The notes beneath the pieces are model-generated. The model saw only the letters and a program-made list of their open reading frames with translations. It was not told where the DNA came from and did not search any database. The position numbers and the translations under genes are program-made. This document shows, in pieces, positions 1-7,519 of a DNA stretch of 9,655 bases. This stretch comes from Pseudomonadota bacterium (GTDB lineage Bacteria; Myxococcota; Myxococcia; Myxococcales; Anaeromyxobacteraceae). The stretch covers positions 1 through 9,655 of the forward strand of contig JAEYZK010000414.1 in NCBI GenBank assembly GCA_023428085.1. Reading direction: 5' to 3'. Every line of letters starts with the position of its first letter. Position 1 is the stretch's first letter.

Positions 1-732
1 GGCGTGGCCGGCGCCCTCGACCAGCTGGAGGTCCGCCTCCGGCCAGGCCCTGTGCAGGTCCCAGGCGGAGACGGCCGGCGTGGCGATGTCGTAGCGGCCC
101 TGGATGATCACGCCGGGGATCGACTGCAGCCTGTGGGCGTCACGGATGAGCTGCCCCTCCTCCATCCAGCCGGCGTGGACGAAGTAGTGGTTCTCGATCC
201 GGGCGAAGGCGAGGGCGAAGGCGTCGCCGGCGTGCATCGCCGACATCGCCGGGTTCGGCATCAGCGTGATCGTCTCGCCTTCCCAGACGCTCCACGCCTT
301 CGCCGCCGCGAGCTGGGCGGCGCGGTCCCGACCGCCGGGGTTCGCAGGGCCCGACGGGGACCGCAGCCGGGCCTCCACGCGGAGCTCGTCGCCGACGGCG
401 ACCGGCCAGGCGAGCGGCGCCGCGGTGACCTCGACCCTGGCCCCGTCCGGCATCGCGATCCGGAGGCGCACGTCCTCGCCCCAGGCGGCCGGCGGATCGA
501 CGACCACGCCCTCGACCGGCACCGGCTCGGCGGGCGGCGCGCCGGGGATCGCACGCGCGTGGGCCGCTGCGAGCCAGCCCGCTGCCAGGAACGCGATGGG
601 CCGGAGGCGCGGGAGCGCGACGAGGAGGAGCACGCCCGCCAGCCAGGCCGGCGCGGTGAAGGGCTGGATCCCCGCGGCCACCCCCGCCAGGAAGCCGGCG
701 GCGGGCCAGACGAGCGGACGCCCTTGCGTCAT
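1..732 (-). CDS. Chimeric ORF: ComEC N-terminus joined in frame to the C-terminal part of a proline iminopeptidase (partial, open at window edge)
   Basis: The frame starts at ATG 732 and runs 244 codons to the window start without a stop. GGAGG lies 4 nt upstream (minus strand, 737-741), which fixes the start. Residues 1-60 hold two or three short hydrophobic segments. Residues 70-135 read like the DUF4131 domain of ComEC/Rec2, the membrane channel for DNA uptake: VEGVVVDPP near 73, GDELRVEARL near 114 and PANPGGRD at 129-136. From about residue 143 the character changes to proline iminopeptidase (alpha/beta hydrolase, S33): AAKAWSVWEG, then FARIENHYFVHAGWMEEGQL, GRYD (Asp215) and GAGH (His243), the family's acid and base. 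The nucleophile motif GGSWGS and the cap are absent, and so is the whole ComEC competence and metallo-beta-lactamase part. Neither half can be functional as seen. The divergent position next to cdnL suggests the ComEC part is native. The iminopeptidase part may be a contig-end misjoin, a recombination product or, least likely, a true fusion. Confidence 0.75.
   Translation of the reverse strand, partial: MTQGRPLVWPAAGFLAGVAAGIQPFTAPAWLAGVLLLVALPRLRPIAFLAAGWLAAAHARAIPGAPPAEPVPVEGVVVDPPAAWGEDVRLRIAMPDGARVEVTAAPLAWPVAVGDELRVEARLRSPSGPANPGGRDRAAQLAAAKAWSVWEGETITLMPNPAMSAMHAGDAFALAFARIENHYFVHAGWMEEGQLIRDAHRLQSIPGVIIQGRYDIATPAVSAWDLHRAWPEADLQLVEGAGHA
295..321 (-). other. Junction between ComEC-like and iminopeptidase-like coding segments
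   Basis: Codons 138-146 (AAQLAAAKA) are where the protein changes family. ComEC proteins typically continue NPGG-D-x-AxxLAxRG at this point. Proline iminopeptidases typically have an alanine-rich stretch just before AWSVWEG. The Ala-rich GC-only codons could serve either side, so the exact breakpoint is blurred and may be a short microhomology. Base composition changes here as well: the iminopeptidase side (about 1-300) is visibly less GC-rich than the ComEC side just beyond it. The frame is preserved. Confidence 0.65.
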
Positions 733-736
733 CTCG

Positions 737-741
737 CCTCC
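737..741 (-). promoter_or_regulatory. Shine-Dalgarno site for the ComEC-like ORF
   Basis: On the minus strand GGAGG lies 4 nt before ATG 732. It supports that ATG as the genuine start of a minus-strand gene, and argues against the overlapping plus-strand reading frame that covers the same bases. Confidence 0.6.
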
Positions 742-789
742 GGCACCACGGAAGGGGCGGCTCGAAAGGTTCCGATTTCGCCAGTGTTA

Positions 790-818
790 TTGAACGGGTC
801 GGAGACTTGTGATAGCCT
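790..818 (+). promoter_or_regulatory. Predicted sigma-70-type promoter of cdnL
   Basis: TTGAAC (790-795) and TAGCCT (813-818) are separated by exactly 17 nt, inside the only AT-richer patch of the intergenic region. The -35 shares TTGA with the consensus, and the -10 shares the key T, A and final T. Transcription would start near 825, giving a leader of about 65 nt. This is pattern-based only. No clear minus-strand promoter for the divergent ComEC-like ORF could be picked out of the same 733-890 region. Confidence 0.55.
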
Positions 819-890
819 CCCCCGACTAGGCTCCCGCCCGGCCTGCGTCCCGCAGGGCGCGTCGGCCAGGGCGGTGGAGCGGAGGTAGGA

Positions 891-1406
891 ATGTCGGCAA
901 TCCAGGCGAGTCAGGCAGTCCCCAACTTCAAGGTCGGGGACAAGGCAGTGTACCCCGGTCAGGGCGTCGGCGAGGTCATGGGCATCGAGCACAAGGAGGT
1001 GGCCGGTCAGCGCCAGTCCTTCTACGTGCTCCGGATCCTCGAGAACGGGATGAAGATCATGATCCCGATGAACAAGGTCGGCTCGGTCGGCCTGCGTGAG
1101 ATCATCGGGGAGAAGGAAGTGCGGCGCGTCTACGGGATCCTCCGGGAGAAGGAGGTCTCGGTGGACTCCACCACCTGGAACCGCCGGTACCGGGAGTACA
1201 TGGACAAGATCAAGACGGGCAGCGTCTTCGAGATCGCCGAGGTGCTGCGCGACCTGTACCTGCTCCGCTCCGACAAGGACCTGTCGTTCGGCGAGCGCAA
1301 GATGCTCGACACCGCGCGCTCGCTCCTCATCAAGGAGCTCGCGATCGCCAAGGCGTGCGACGAGCAGGACGTCGAGGACGACCTCAAGAAGATCTTCAAC
1401 TGCTGA
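891..1406 (+). CDS. cdnL: CarD/CdnL-family RNA polymerase-binding transcription factor
   Basis: A 171-residue protein. Members of this family bind the RNA polymerase beta subunit through an N-terminal Tudor-like domain and stabilise the open promoter complex, including at rRNA promoters. In Myxococcus xanthus CdnL is essential. The N-terminal domain covers about residues 12-70 (FKVGDKAVYPGQGVGEVMGIE, then FYVLRILENGMKIMIPMNKV). A helical C-terminal domain follows (about 75-168). Trp96 in STTWNRRYREYMDKI corresponds to the tryptophan that wedges the upstream edge of the transcription bubble in mycobacterial CarD (W85). There is no HMGA-like tail, so this is the CdnL type, not the larger Myxococcus CarD. 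GGAGG at 881-885 lies 5 nt before ATG 891. The gene is followed by two GC-rich hairpins and then ispDF. Confidence 0.96.
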   Translation: MSAIQASQAVPNFKVGDKAVYPGQGVGEVMGIEHKEVAGQRQSFYVLRILENGMKIMIPMNKVGSVGLREIIGEKEVRRVYGILREKEVSVDSTTWNRRYREYMDKIKTGSVFEIAEVLRDLYLLRSDKDLSFGERKMLDTARSLLIKELAIAKACDEQDVEDDLKKIFNC

Positions 1407-1415
1407 TCGCGAGCC

Positions 1416-1440
1416 CTCCGCGCGCACCCGCGCGACGGAG
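1416..1440 (+). terminator. GC-rich hairpin just after the cdnL stop
   Basis: CTCCGCGCGC (1416-1425) pairs with GCGCGACGGAG (1430-1440), leaving one bulged A and a loop of ACCC. The structure starts 10 nt after the TGA. No T-run follows, so it is at best part of a non-canonical terminator or a 3'-end stabilising structure. Confidence 0.35.
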
Positions 1441-1450
1441 CAAGGCCATG

Positions 1451-1484
1451 GACCGCCGCGCGGACCTCCGTCCGGGCGGCGGTC
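1451..1484 (+). terminator. Strong 15-bp stem-loop between cdnL and ispDF
   Basis: GACCGCCGCGCGGAC (1451-1465) and GTCCGGGCGGCGGTC (1470-1484) form a 15-bp stem with a single mismatch and a CTCC loop. It is the most stable structure in the 217-nt cdnL-ispDF gap. No T-tract follows. It could end or attenuate cdnL transcripts, or protect their 3' ends. It could also reduce read-through into ispDF, which would then need its own start site. A -10-like TAGGGT is present at 1551-1556, but I see no matching -35. Confidence 0.4.
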
Positions 1485-1623
1485 GCGCGTCTGGCGGCTG
1501 GGATGGGCGGGAGCACCGAAAAGTTCGAGCACGCCGGGGTGGGTAGCAGGTAGGGTGCCAGCCGAGGTGGGGGCGGGCCCGTGGGGCTCGAGAGCGGGCG
1601 CGGGCTCGTTCACGGGAGGGTGG

Positions 1624-2781
1624 ATGATCGACGGCGAGCGCGTGACGGCGATCCTGGCGGCGGGCGGATCGGGCCAGCGCGCGGGGACGGCCAAGCAGTG
1701 GCTCACCCTCGGCGGCGAGACGGTCCTCCGGCGGGCTGCCCGGGCGATGGCCGCGTGCCCCGAGGTGGACGCGCTCGTCGCGGTCGTGCCCCCCGGGGAA
1801 GAGCAGCGGGGCGCGGCGGAGCTCGCGGGCCTGGGCAAGCCGGGCCACGCGGTGCCCGGCGGGGCTGCCCGCGCCGACTCGGTCCGGAACGGCCTCGGCG
1901 CCGCGTCGGACGCGGCGGTCGTGCTCGTCCACGACGCCGCCCGCCCGTTCGCGACGCCCGGGCTCGCCTCGCGCGTGGCGCGCGCCGCCGCCCTCGACGG
2001 CGCGGCCCTCGCGGCCCTGGCCGTGTCCGACACCGTGAAGCAGCAGGACGGCGAGGCGCTGCGGGTCGCGGCGACGCTCGATCGGAGCCGGCTCTGGCTC
2101 GCCCAGACGCCGCAGGGCTTCCGGCGGGATCTCCTCCTCCGCGCCTACGCGCAGGCGGGGCCGGCGGCGTCGCGCGCGACCGACGAGTGCCTCCTCGTCG
2201 AGCAGATGGGCGCGCCGGTCACCCTCGTCCCCGGCGAGCCGGGGAACTTCAAGATCACCGGCCCGGACGACGTCGCGCGGGCGCGCGCCCGCGTCGAGGT
2301 TCCCGTGGCCGTCGGCGTCGGCTACGACACGCACCGGTTCGCCGCGGGGCGGAAGCTCGTCCTCGGCGGCGTCGAGTTCGAGGGCGACGGCCTCCTCGGT
2401 CACTCCGACGCCGACGCCTGCGCGCACGCCATCGGCGACGCGATCCTGGGGGCCGCCGGGCTCGGCGACCTGGGGCGCCACTTCCCGGACACGGACCCCC
2501 GGTGGAAGGGCGTGTCGTCCCTCGTCCTGCTGGAGGAGATCGCGCGGCGCGCCGCGGAGCGTGGCTTCCGCGTCGGCAACGCGGACGTGACGCTGGCCGC
2601 GCGCCGGCCGAAGATCGCCCCGCGGGCCGAGGAGATGCGGGCCCGCCTCGCCGGGGCGCTGGGGATCGCGCCCGGCCAGGTGAACGTGAAGGCGACCACC
2701 GGCGAGGGGATGGGGTTCGTGGGGCGGGGAGAGGGGATCGCCGCGCATGCGGTGGTGGTCCTCCACCGGAGCGAGCGATGA
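1624..2781 (+). CDS. ispDF: Bifunctional IspD/IspF: MEP cytidylyltransferase and MEcPP synthase
   Basis: A 385-residue fusion of two non-consecutive enzymes of the MEP isoprenoid pathway. IspD (about residues 1-226) joins CTP to methylerythritol phosphate. It shows the nucleotide-binding AAGGSGQR (12-19) with Lys25, HDAARP (103-108), QTPQ (161-164), TDE (186-188) and NFKIT (208-212). IspF (about 228-385) makes the cyclic diphosphate. It shows GYDTHRF with metal ligands Asp235 and His237, GHSDAD and the third ligand His268, and TTGEGMGF from residue 358. Both active sites look intact. GGGAGG (1614-1619) lies 4 nt before ATG 1624. Longer upstream starts in this frame run back into cdnL antisense-like sequence and are not credible. 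The TGA overlaps the next start as ATGA, so translation is probably coupled. IspE, the intermediate enzyme, is not in the window. Confidence 0.96.
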   Translation: MIDGERVTAILAAGGSGQRAGTAKQWLTLGGETVLRRAARAMAACPEVDALVAVVPPGEEQRGAAELAGLGKPGHAVPGGAARADSVRNGLGAASDAAVVLVHDAARPFATPGLASRVARAAALDGAALAALAVSDTVKQQDGEALRVAATLDRSRLWLAQTPQGFRRDLLLRAYAQAGPAASRATDECLLVEQMGAPVTLVPGEPGNFKITGPDDVARARARVEVPVAVGVGYDTHRFAAGRKLVLGGVEFEGDGLLGHSDADACAHAIGDAILGAAGLGDLGRHFPDTDPRWKGVSSLVLLEEIARRAAERGFRVGNADVTLAARRPKIAPRAEEMRARLAGALGIAPGQVNVKATTGEGMGFVGRGEGIAAHAVVVLHRSER

Positions 2782-3385
2782 GCGACGAGGACCGGAAGCG
2801 CGACGATCAGTTCTTCGACGGGCGGTCCGCGCCCGTGCCGCCGCCGCGCCGCGAGCGGGCGGCGCTCGCGCGCTCGCCGGTCTTCGCGGTGCTGACCGCG
2901 TTCCTCGCGAGCTGGCTCCTCGCCTCGCTCTGGCCCGACGTCGCCTACTTCTTCTCGTCGCGGGATCCGATCGACCTCGGCGGCCCGGGCGCGTACCGGC
3001 TCGAGCGGGCGCGCGAGAACCGGCTCGTGCAGATCCGGGGGCCGCTCGACGCGAGCTCCGTCCCGGTCCTGCAGCGCGGCGCCCCCCGCACGGTGGGGCG
3101 CGTCGGGGGCACGAACCTCGTCGTGGACCGTCCCGGGCGCTCCGGGCCGGCGATCTACGAGGGCCGGCTCCTGCCCGCCGGGCGGCGGGCCGACTACCAG
3201 CCGATCGTGGACGAGCTGCGGTCCCGCGGCGCCCCGGTCGGCGACGGCTGGCAGGTGCTGCGGGACGGCGAGCGCCCGCGCCGCGCCGGGCTGCCGGTGA
3301 TCGGGTCGGCCCTCCTCCTCGGCGTCCTCGCCATCAACCTGCGGGCCCTCGTCCGGGCCCTCTTCCTCAGGCCGCGGGAGCGGAG

Positions 3386-3389
<4 letters not shown>
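2778..3389 (+). CDS. Conserved-type two-TM membrane protein of unknown function
   Basis: A 203-residue protein that I do not recognise. It has a charged, proline-rich cytoplasmic-type N-terminus (residues 1-32), a first membrane helix at about 34-55, a middle domain of about 115 residues, a second helix at about 171-193, and a short Arg-rich tail. The positive charges before helix 1 and after helix 2 suggest both ends are inside and the middle domain faces the periplasm. ATG 2778 overlaps the ispDF stop (ATGA), and its own TGA overlaps the cysS start (ATGA). It is therefore locked between two essential genes in one translationally coupled unit. No catalytic motif is visible. The tight overlaps and the GC-rich codon use like that of its neighbours support a real, long-resident gene. 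Confidence 0.8.
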
Positions 3390-4827
<1,438 letters not shown>

Positions 4828-4834
<7 letters not shown>

Positions 4835-4844
4835 ACGTCACTCC
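4828..4844. terminator. Palindrome holding the two convergent stop codons (possible bidirectional stem-loop)
   Basis: GGAGTGAACGTCACTCC is a perfect inverted repeat with 7-bp arms and an ACG centre. The cysS TGA (4832-4834) is in the left arm, and the minus-strand TGA of the small charged-protein gene (4838-4840 on the plus strand) is in the right arm. The genes are only 3 nt apart. No T-run follows on either side, so its role as a terminator is uncertain. Confidence 0.35.
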
Positions 4845-5029
4845 TCGAGCTTCGGCTGCGGGCCCGGGATGATGCCCGCGATGTCCGGGTCCTCGCCCGG
4901 CGCGAGCGGACGATCGCCGCGCTCCGCCTTCTCACGCCGGCGCTGCTCCTTCTTCTCCTCCTTCTTCGCCTGGTGATCGCGGCGGGCAGCTTCCTTCTGC
5001 CGCTTGGTCGCTCCGGGGTTGAAGGCCAT
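4838..5029 (-). CDS. Small, highly charged hypothetical protein (63 aa)
   Basis: I do not recognise a named family. The protein starts MAFNPGATKRQKEAARRDHQ. It continues with an uninterrupted Lys/Arg/Glu-rich helical stretch (about residues 8-38) and ends in a Pro/Gly/acidic segment with DPDIAGIIPGPQP (48-59). It has no hydrophobic segment, signal peptide or cysteine, so it should be soluble and cytoplasmic. The basic helix could contact RNA, ribosomes or DNA, but that is inference. GGAGGAGG lies a few nt before ATG 5029 and is one of the best ribosome sites in the window. Longer starts in the frame would run through the csp gene and its terminator and are rejected. It lies downstream of csp on the same strand with no visible promoter of its own in the ~38 nt after the csp terminator. 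Expression by read-through from csp is therefore likely. Confidence 0.75.
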   Translation of the reverse strand: MAFNPGATKRQKEAARRDHQAKKEEKKEQRRREKAERGDRPLAPGEDPDIAGIIPGPQPKLEE

Positions 5030-5067
5030 GCGTCCTCCTCCTGGTGGGCTTCGAAAGGCTGGGCGTC

Positions 5068-5111
5068 GAAAACACGAAGGCCCGGCCGAGTCAGGCCGGG
5101 CCCCCTTCGTG
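5068..5111 (-). terminator. Intrinsic terminator downstream of csp
   Basis: CACGAAGG-CCCGGCC (5073-5087) pairs with GGCCGGG-CCC-CCTTCGTG (5094-5111), giving a 15-bp stem with a 3-nt bulge and a 6-nt loop. On the minus strand the stem is followed at once by TTTT (5069-5072). It starts 16 nt after the csp stop and is the clearest rho-independent terminator in the window. The next gene on the same strand begins only ~38 nt further on, so the structure may act as an attenuator for partial read-through. Confidence 0.85.
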
Positions 5112-5127
5112 AACAGGCTCGTCGCGG

Positions 5128-5331
5128 CTACGAAGGCCGGACGTTCGCAGCCTGGAGGCCCTTCGGCCCCTTCTTGATCTCGAACTCGACCCGCTGCCCT
5201 TCCTGCAGGCTGCGGAACCCCTCCGCCTGGATCGCGGTGTGGTGGACGAACACGTCCTCGCCACCGCCGTCCTGAGAGATGAAGCCAAAGCCCTTCGCGT
5301 CGTTGAACCACTTCACCGTGCCACTCGGCAT
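5128..5331 (-). CDS. CspA-family cold-shock domain protein
   Basis: A 67-residue single cold-shock domain, the standard size for a bacterial Csp. It binds single-stranded RNA and DNA and works as an RNA chaperone or antiterminator in the cytoplasm. It begins MPSGTVKWFNDAKGFGFI. RNP1 is KGFGFI (13-18) and RNP2 is VFVHH (27-31). The end, GPKGLQAANVRPS, is typical. ATG 5331 was chosen because MxxGTVKWFN is the normal family start; an upstream extension to 5388 adds non-homologous residues. The ribosome site is weak (AAGAAG-like, about 7 nt upstream). A minus-strand promoter lies at 5410-5438, giving a leader of about 70 nt, within which cold-shock mRNAs of this family are often regulated. A strong terminator follows. 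Which csp paralogue this is cannot be told from sequence. Confidence 0.95.
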   Translation of the reverse strand: MPSGTVKWFNDAKGFGFISQDGGGEDVFVHHTAIQAEGFRSLQEGQRVEFEIKKGPKGLQAANVRPS

Positions 5332-5409
5332 CTGCACACTTCTTTCGTGTTCGGCGGGAGTGCTTTCCCAGCCGGACCCAGCCGCCACCTCGTGGCGCGG
5401 GACGCCGGG

Positions 5410-5438
5410 AAATTAGTCGGGTGGAGCCAAAAAGTCGA
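5410..5438 (-). promoter_or_regulatory. Predicted sigma-70-type promoter of csp
   Basis: Read on the minus strand, TCGACT (plus 5433-5438) and TAATTT (plus 5410-5415) are separated by exactly 17 nt. The spacer is unusually AT-rich for this window and includes a run of T. Transcription would start near 5403, about 72 nt before the csp ATG. Confidence 0.55.
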
Positions 5439-5443
5439 GCGGG

Positions 5444-5470
5444 TTCGTGCGATTCTCCGGGACGTACACT
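5444..5470 (+). promoter_or_regulatory. Candidate promoter of the pseudouridine synthase gene
   Basis: TACACT (5465-5470) matches four of six -10 positions. A poor -35-like TTCGTG lies 15 nt upstream at 5444. Transcription would start near 5477, about 53 nt before ATG 5530. The site begins only about 6 nt from the oppositely directed csp -35, so the two promoters are back to back. Confidence 0.35.
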
Positions 5471-5529
5471 CGCCCCCGGGCGGGGCCGGGCAGGCCGGGG
5501 CCCGCCCGCTCGACCGGAGGAAGGAACGG

Positions 5530-6423
5530 ATGCCGACCTCGGGTGAACCGCTGCGGGTGCCGCGCGAGGCGGCGGGGGAGCGGCTCGACCGATTCCTCGC
5601 GCGGGAGCTCGCACTCACCGTGGATCGCGCGCGGGCGCTGATCGCCGGCGGGCGCGTCCGCATCCGCGGCAAGGCGTGCGCGCCGGCGCGGAAGCTCTTC
5701 GGCGGCGAGGAGGTCGTCGTCGAGCGGCCTGCGCCCGCCGCGGCGCCGGCCCTCGGGCCGGAGCTCCCCGTGCTCTACGACGACGCCGACTGCCTCGCGG
5801 TGGACAAGCCCGCGGGGCTCCCGGTGGAGCCGGCCGGTCCCTCCTCCGCGGCGGTGGTCACCGCCGCGCGCCGGCTGGGGCCGTTCGACGTGGACGGCGC
5901 GGCGAGCCCGGGGCTGCCGCACCGGCTGGATCGCGACACCACGGGGGCGCTGCTGCTCGCCCGCCACGACCGGGCGCTGGCCGCGCTCCGGGCGGCGTTC
6001 GAGCGGGGCGCGGTCGAGAAGCGCTACCTCGTGCTCGTCGCCGGCGCGCCGCCCGCGGAGGGCACGCTCGACACTCCGTACGGGCGCGACCCTGCCGATC
6101 CCCGCCGGTTCACCACGCGTGTACGGTCGGCCCGCCGCGCGCGGCTCGAGTTCCAGGTCCAGGCGCGGCTCGCAGCGGCGGCGCTCCTCTCGGTGCGCCT
6201 CCTCACCGGCCGGACGCACCAGATCCGGGTGCAGCTGGCCGACGCCGGCTGGCCGGTGCTCGGCGACGAGGTCTACGGCGTCGCGTCGGCGGCCGTCGCC
6301 CGCCAGGCGCTGCACGCGGAGCGGCTCGCCTTCCCGCGGCCCGCCGACGGGGGCCGGGTCGAGGTCGTCGCCGCGCTCCCCGCGGATCTCCGCCAGGCGG
6401 TCGCCCGCCTCTCCGCCCGGTGA
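5530..6423 (+). CDS. RluA-family 23S/RNA pseudouridine synthase with S4 domain
   Basis: A 297-residue enzyme that isomerises uridine to pseudouridine in RNA, most likely rRNA. An N-terminal S4 RNA-binding domain spans about residues 16-62 (ERLDRFLARELA, then ALIAGGRVRIRGK). The catalytic domain follows, opening with VLYDDADCLAVDKPAGLPV. The signature PHRLDRDTTGALLLAR carries the catalytic Asp134. VEKRYLVLVAG and LLTGRTHQIRVQLADAGWPVLGD are also diagnostic. The S4 domain places it nearer RluC/RluD than RluA, but the modified position cannot be assigned. ATG 5530 is chosen over upstream in-frame codons because GGAGGAAGGAA (5516-5526) directly precedes it and the S4 homology begins just after. 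The next gene starts about 22 nt after the stop, so the two may be co-transcribed. Confidence 0.93.
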   Translation: MPTSGEPLRVPREAAGERLDRFLARELALTVDRARALIAGGRVRIRGKACAPARKLFGGEEVVVERPAPAAAPALGPELPVLYDDADCLAVDKPAGLPVEPAGPSSAAVVTAARRLGPFDVDGAASPGLPHRLDRDTTGALLLARHDRALAALRAAFERGAVEKRYLVLVAGAPPAEGTLDTPYGRDPADPRRFTTRVRSARRARLEFQVQARLAAAALLSVRLLTGRTHQIRVQLADAGWPVLGDEVYGVASAAVARQALHAERLAFPRPADGGRVEVVAALPADLRQAVARLSAR

Positions 6424-6445
6424 GCCGCGCGCCCGGGGCGGGGGC

Positions 6446-7504
6446 GTGGCCGTCCCGCGGACCGCCGGATACGGATCCCCACCGGTGCCGGGAACGCGGG
6501 AGATCGGCGGGAGCGGGGAGGGGCGGCTCGCGCGCTTGCGGCGCGTGCTCCTGCCCGGCGAACCGCGGGGCGCGGGCCGCCGGCGCCTGCTCCGGCTCGG
6601 GGGCGTCGCCCTGCTCGGCGCCTTCGCCGTCCTCGCGGCGCGGAGCGTGGACCTCGCCGCCGTCGGGGCCGCGCTCGCCGCGGCCGACGCGCGGCTCGTG
6701 GTCGCCGCCATGGCCGGGAACCTCCTCTCCCTCGCCGCGCACGCGGGCCGCTGGGTGGCGCTCGTGCCGCGCGCGGCCGGTCGGCCGCAGTTCCGCGACG
6801 CGTTCGCGGCGATGAACGCGGGGTTCGCGGTGTCGATCGTGGTGCCGGCGCGCGCGGGGGACGTGGTCCGCGCGTGGATCCTGGCGCGCCGGACCGGGAC
6901 GTCCACGGCGACCGGGGTGGCGGTGACCGGCCTCGACTACGTGGTGGGCGCCGCGACGCTCGTGCCGCTCGGCGCGCTCCTCGCGCTCGCCGCCCCGGTC
7001 CCGCCCTGGGTGCGGCACGCGCTGCTCGCCTTCGCGGCGGCGTCCGCGGTGGGGATCGGCCTCGCCGCGTGGCTCCGCCCGCGTGGCGCGCAGGCCGCGG
7101 CGGGCGCAGGGGGGCTCGTCGCGCACCTCCGCGCCGGCCTCGCCGCCAGCGGGGATCCCGCGGCCCTCGGCACCGCCGCGGCGTGGGGCTTCGCAGGGTG
7201 GGCGGCGGAGCTGCTCATCGCCCACCTCTCGCTCGCTGCGCTCGGGCTGCCGGCGGATCTGGTGCGCTCGTCCCTCGTGGTCCTCGCCGCGACGGCCGGC
7301 GGGATCGTCGCCTTCTCTCCCGGCGCCGCGGGCCCCTTCGAGCTCGCGATCGTGCTCGCGCTCGCCGGGACCGGCATCGAGCGCGCGCCCGCGCTCGCGG
7401 CCGCGCTCCTGTACCACGTCGTCCACCTCGCGCCCGTCGCGGTCCTCGGGGGCCTCGCGCTCGTCCGGGAGCTGCGGGGGGAGCCGGCCGGGCGTTCCCC
7501 TTGA
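6446..7504 (+). CDS. Multi-TM membrane protein, LPG-synthase-TM (UPF0104/YbhN-like) family
   Basis: Up to 352 residues and strongly hydrophobic, with about seven to nine membrane helices starting near residue 48. The family hallmarks are RAGDVVRAW (136-144), close to the usual P-x-R-x-GE-x-x-R motif, a conserved-type TGLDYVVG (161-168) and SPGAAGPFELA (291-301) before the last two helices. The family includes the flippase-like membrane part of lysylphosphatidylglycerol synthase and many stand-alone members, some linked to glycolipid or hopanoid handling; the substrate here is unknown. There is no aminoacyl-transferase domain, so lysyl transfer is not expected. The start is uncertain. GTG 6446 gives the longest sensible protein. 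GTG 6485 and TTG 6536 are alternatives, the latter about 14 nt after a GGGGAGGGG, and the first ~45 residues carry no recognisable homology. Three GGTGC repeats follow the stop immediately. Confidence 0.8.
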   Translation: MAVPRTAGYGSPPVPGTREIGGSGEGRLARLRRVLLPGEPRGAGRRRLLRLGGVALLGAFAVLAARSVDLAAVGAALAAADARLVVAAMAGNLLSLAAHAGRWVALVPRAAGRPQFRDAFAAMNAGFAVSIVVPARAGDVVRAWILARRTGTSTATGVAVTGLDYVVGAATLVPLGALLALAAPVPPWVRHALLAFAAASAVGIGLAAWLRPRGAQAAAGAGGLVAHLRAGLAASGDPAALGTAAAWGFAGWAAELLIAHLSLAALGLPADLVRSSLVVLAATAGGIVAFSPGAAGPFELAIVLALAGTGIERAPALAAALLYHVVHLAPVAVLGGLALVRELRGEPAGRSP

Positions 7505-7519
7505 GGTGCGGTGCGGTGC
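7505..7519 (+). repeat. Three tandem GGTGC units
   Basis: GGTGC is repeated three times without interruption, starting at the base after the stop of the membrane-protein gene. Short GC-rich tandem repeats of this kind can arise by slippage. Copy number may vary between strains. It is too short for any claim of function. Confidence 0.6.

Noticed and set aside
4..888. 294-residue plus-strand open frame across the left end
   Set aside because: It is composed of Arg/Gly/Ala-rich shadow sequence. The minus strand of the same bases encodes recognisable ComEC and iminopeptidase segments with a proper ribosome site.
2326..2334. A suspected defect in the fused IspF active site
   Set aside because: Asp235, His237 and His268 are all present, as is the TTGEG loop. 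The domain looks intact.
1396..2766. 456-residue minus-strand open frame opposite ispDF
   Set aside because: It is a shadow of ispDF with no family resemblance and low-complexity Arg/Gly/Ala/His composition.
4838..5614. 258-residue extended version of the small charged protein
   Set aside because: The extension would translate through the csp promoter, the csp gene in another frame and its terminator. A strong GGAGGAGG precedes ATG 5029.
5239..6423. Longer start for the pseudouridine synthase
   Set aside because: The added 97 residues are antisense to csp and its promoter and lack homology. S4 domain homology and the ribosome site support ATG 5530.
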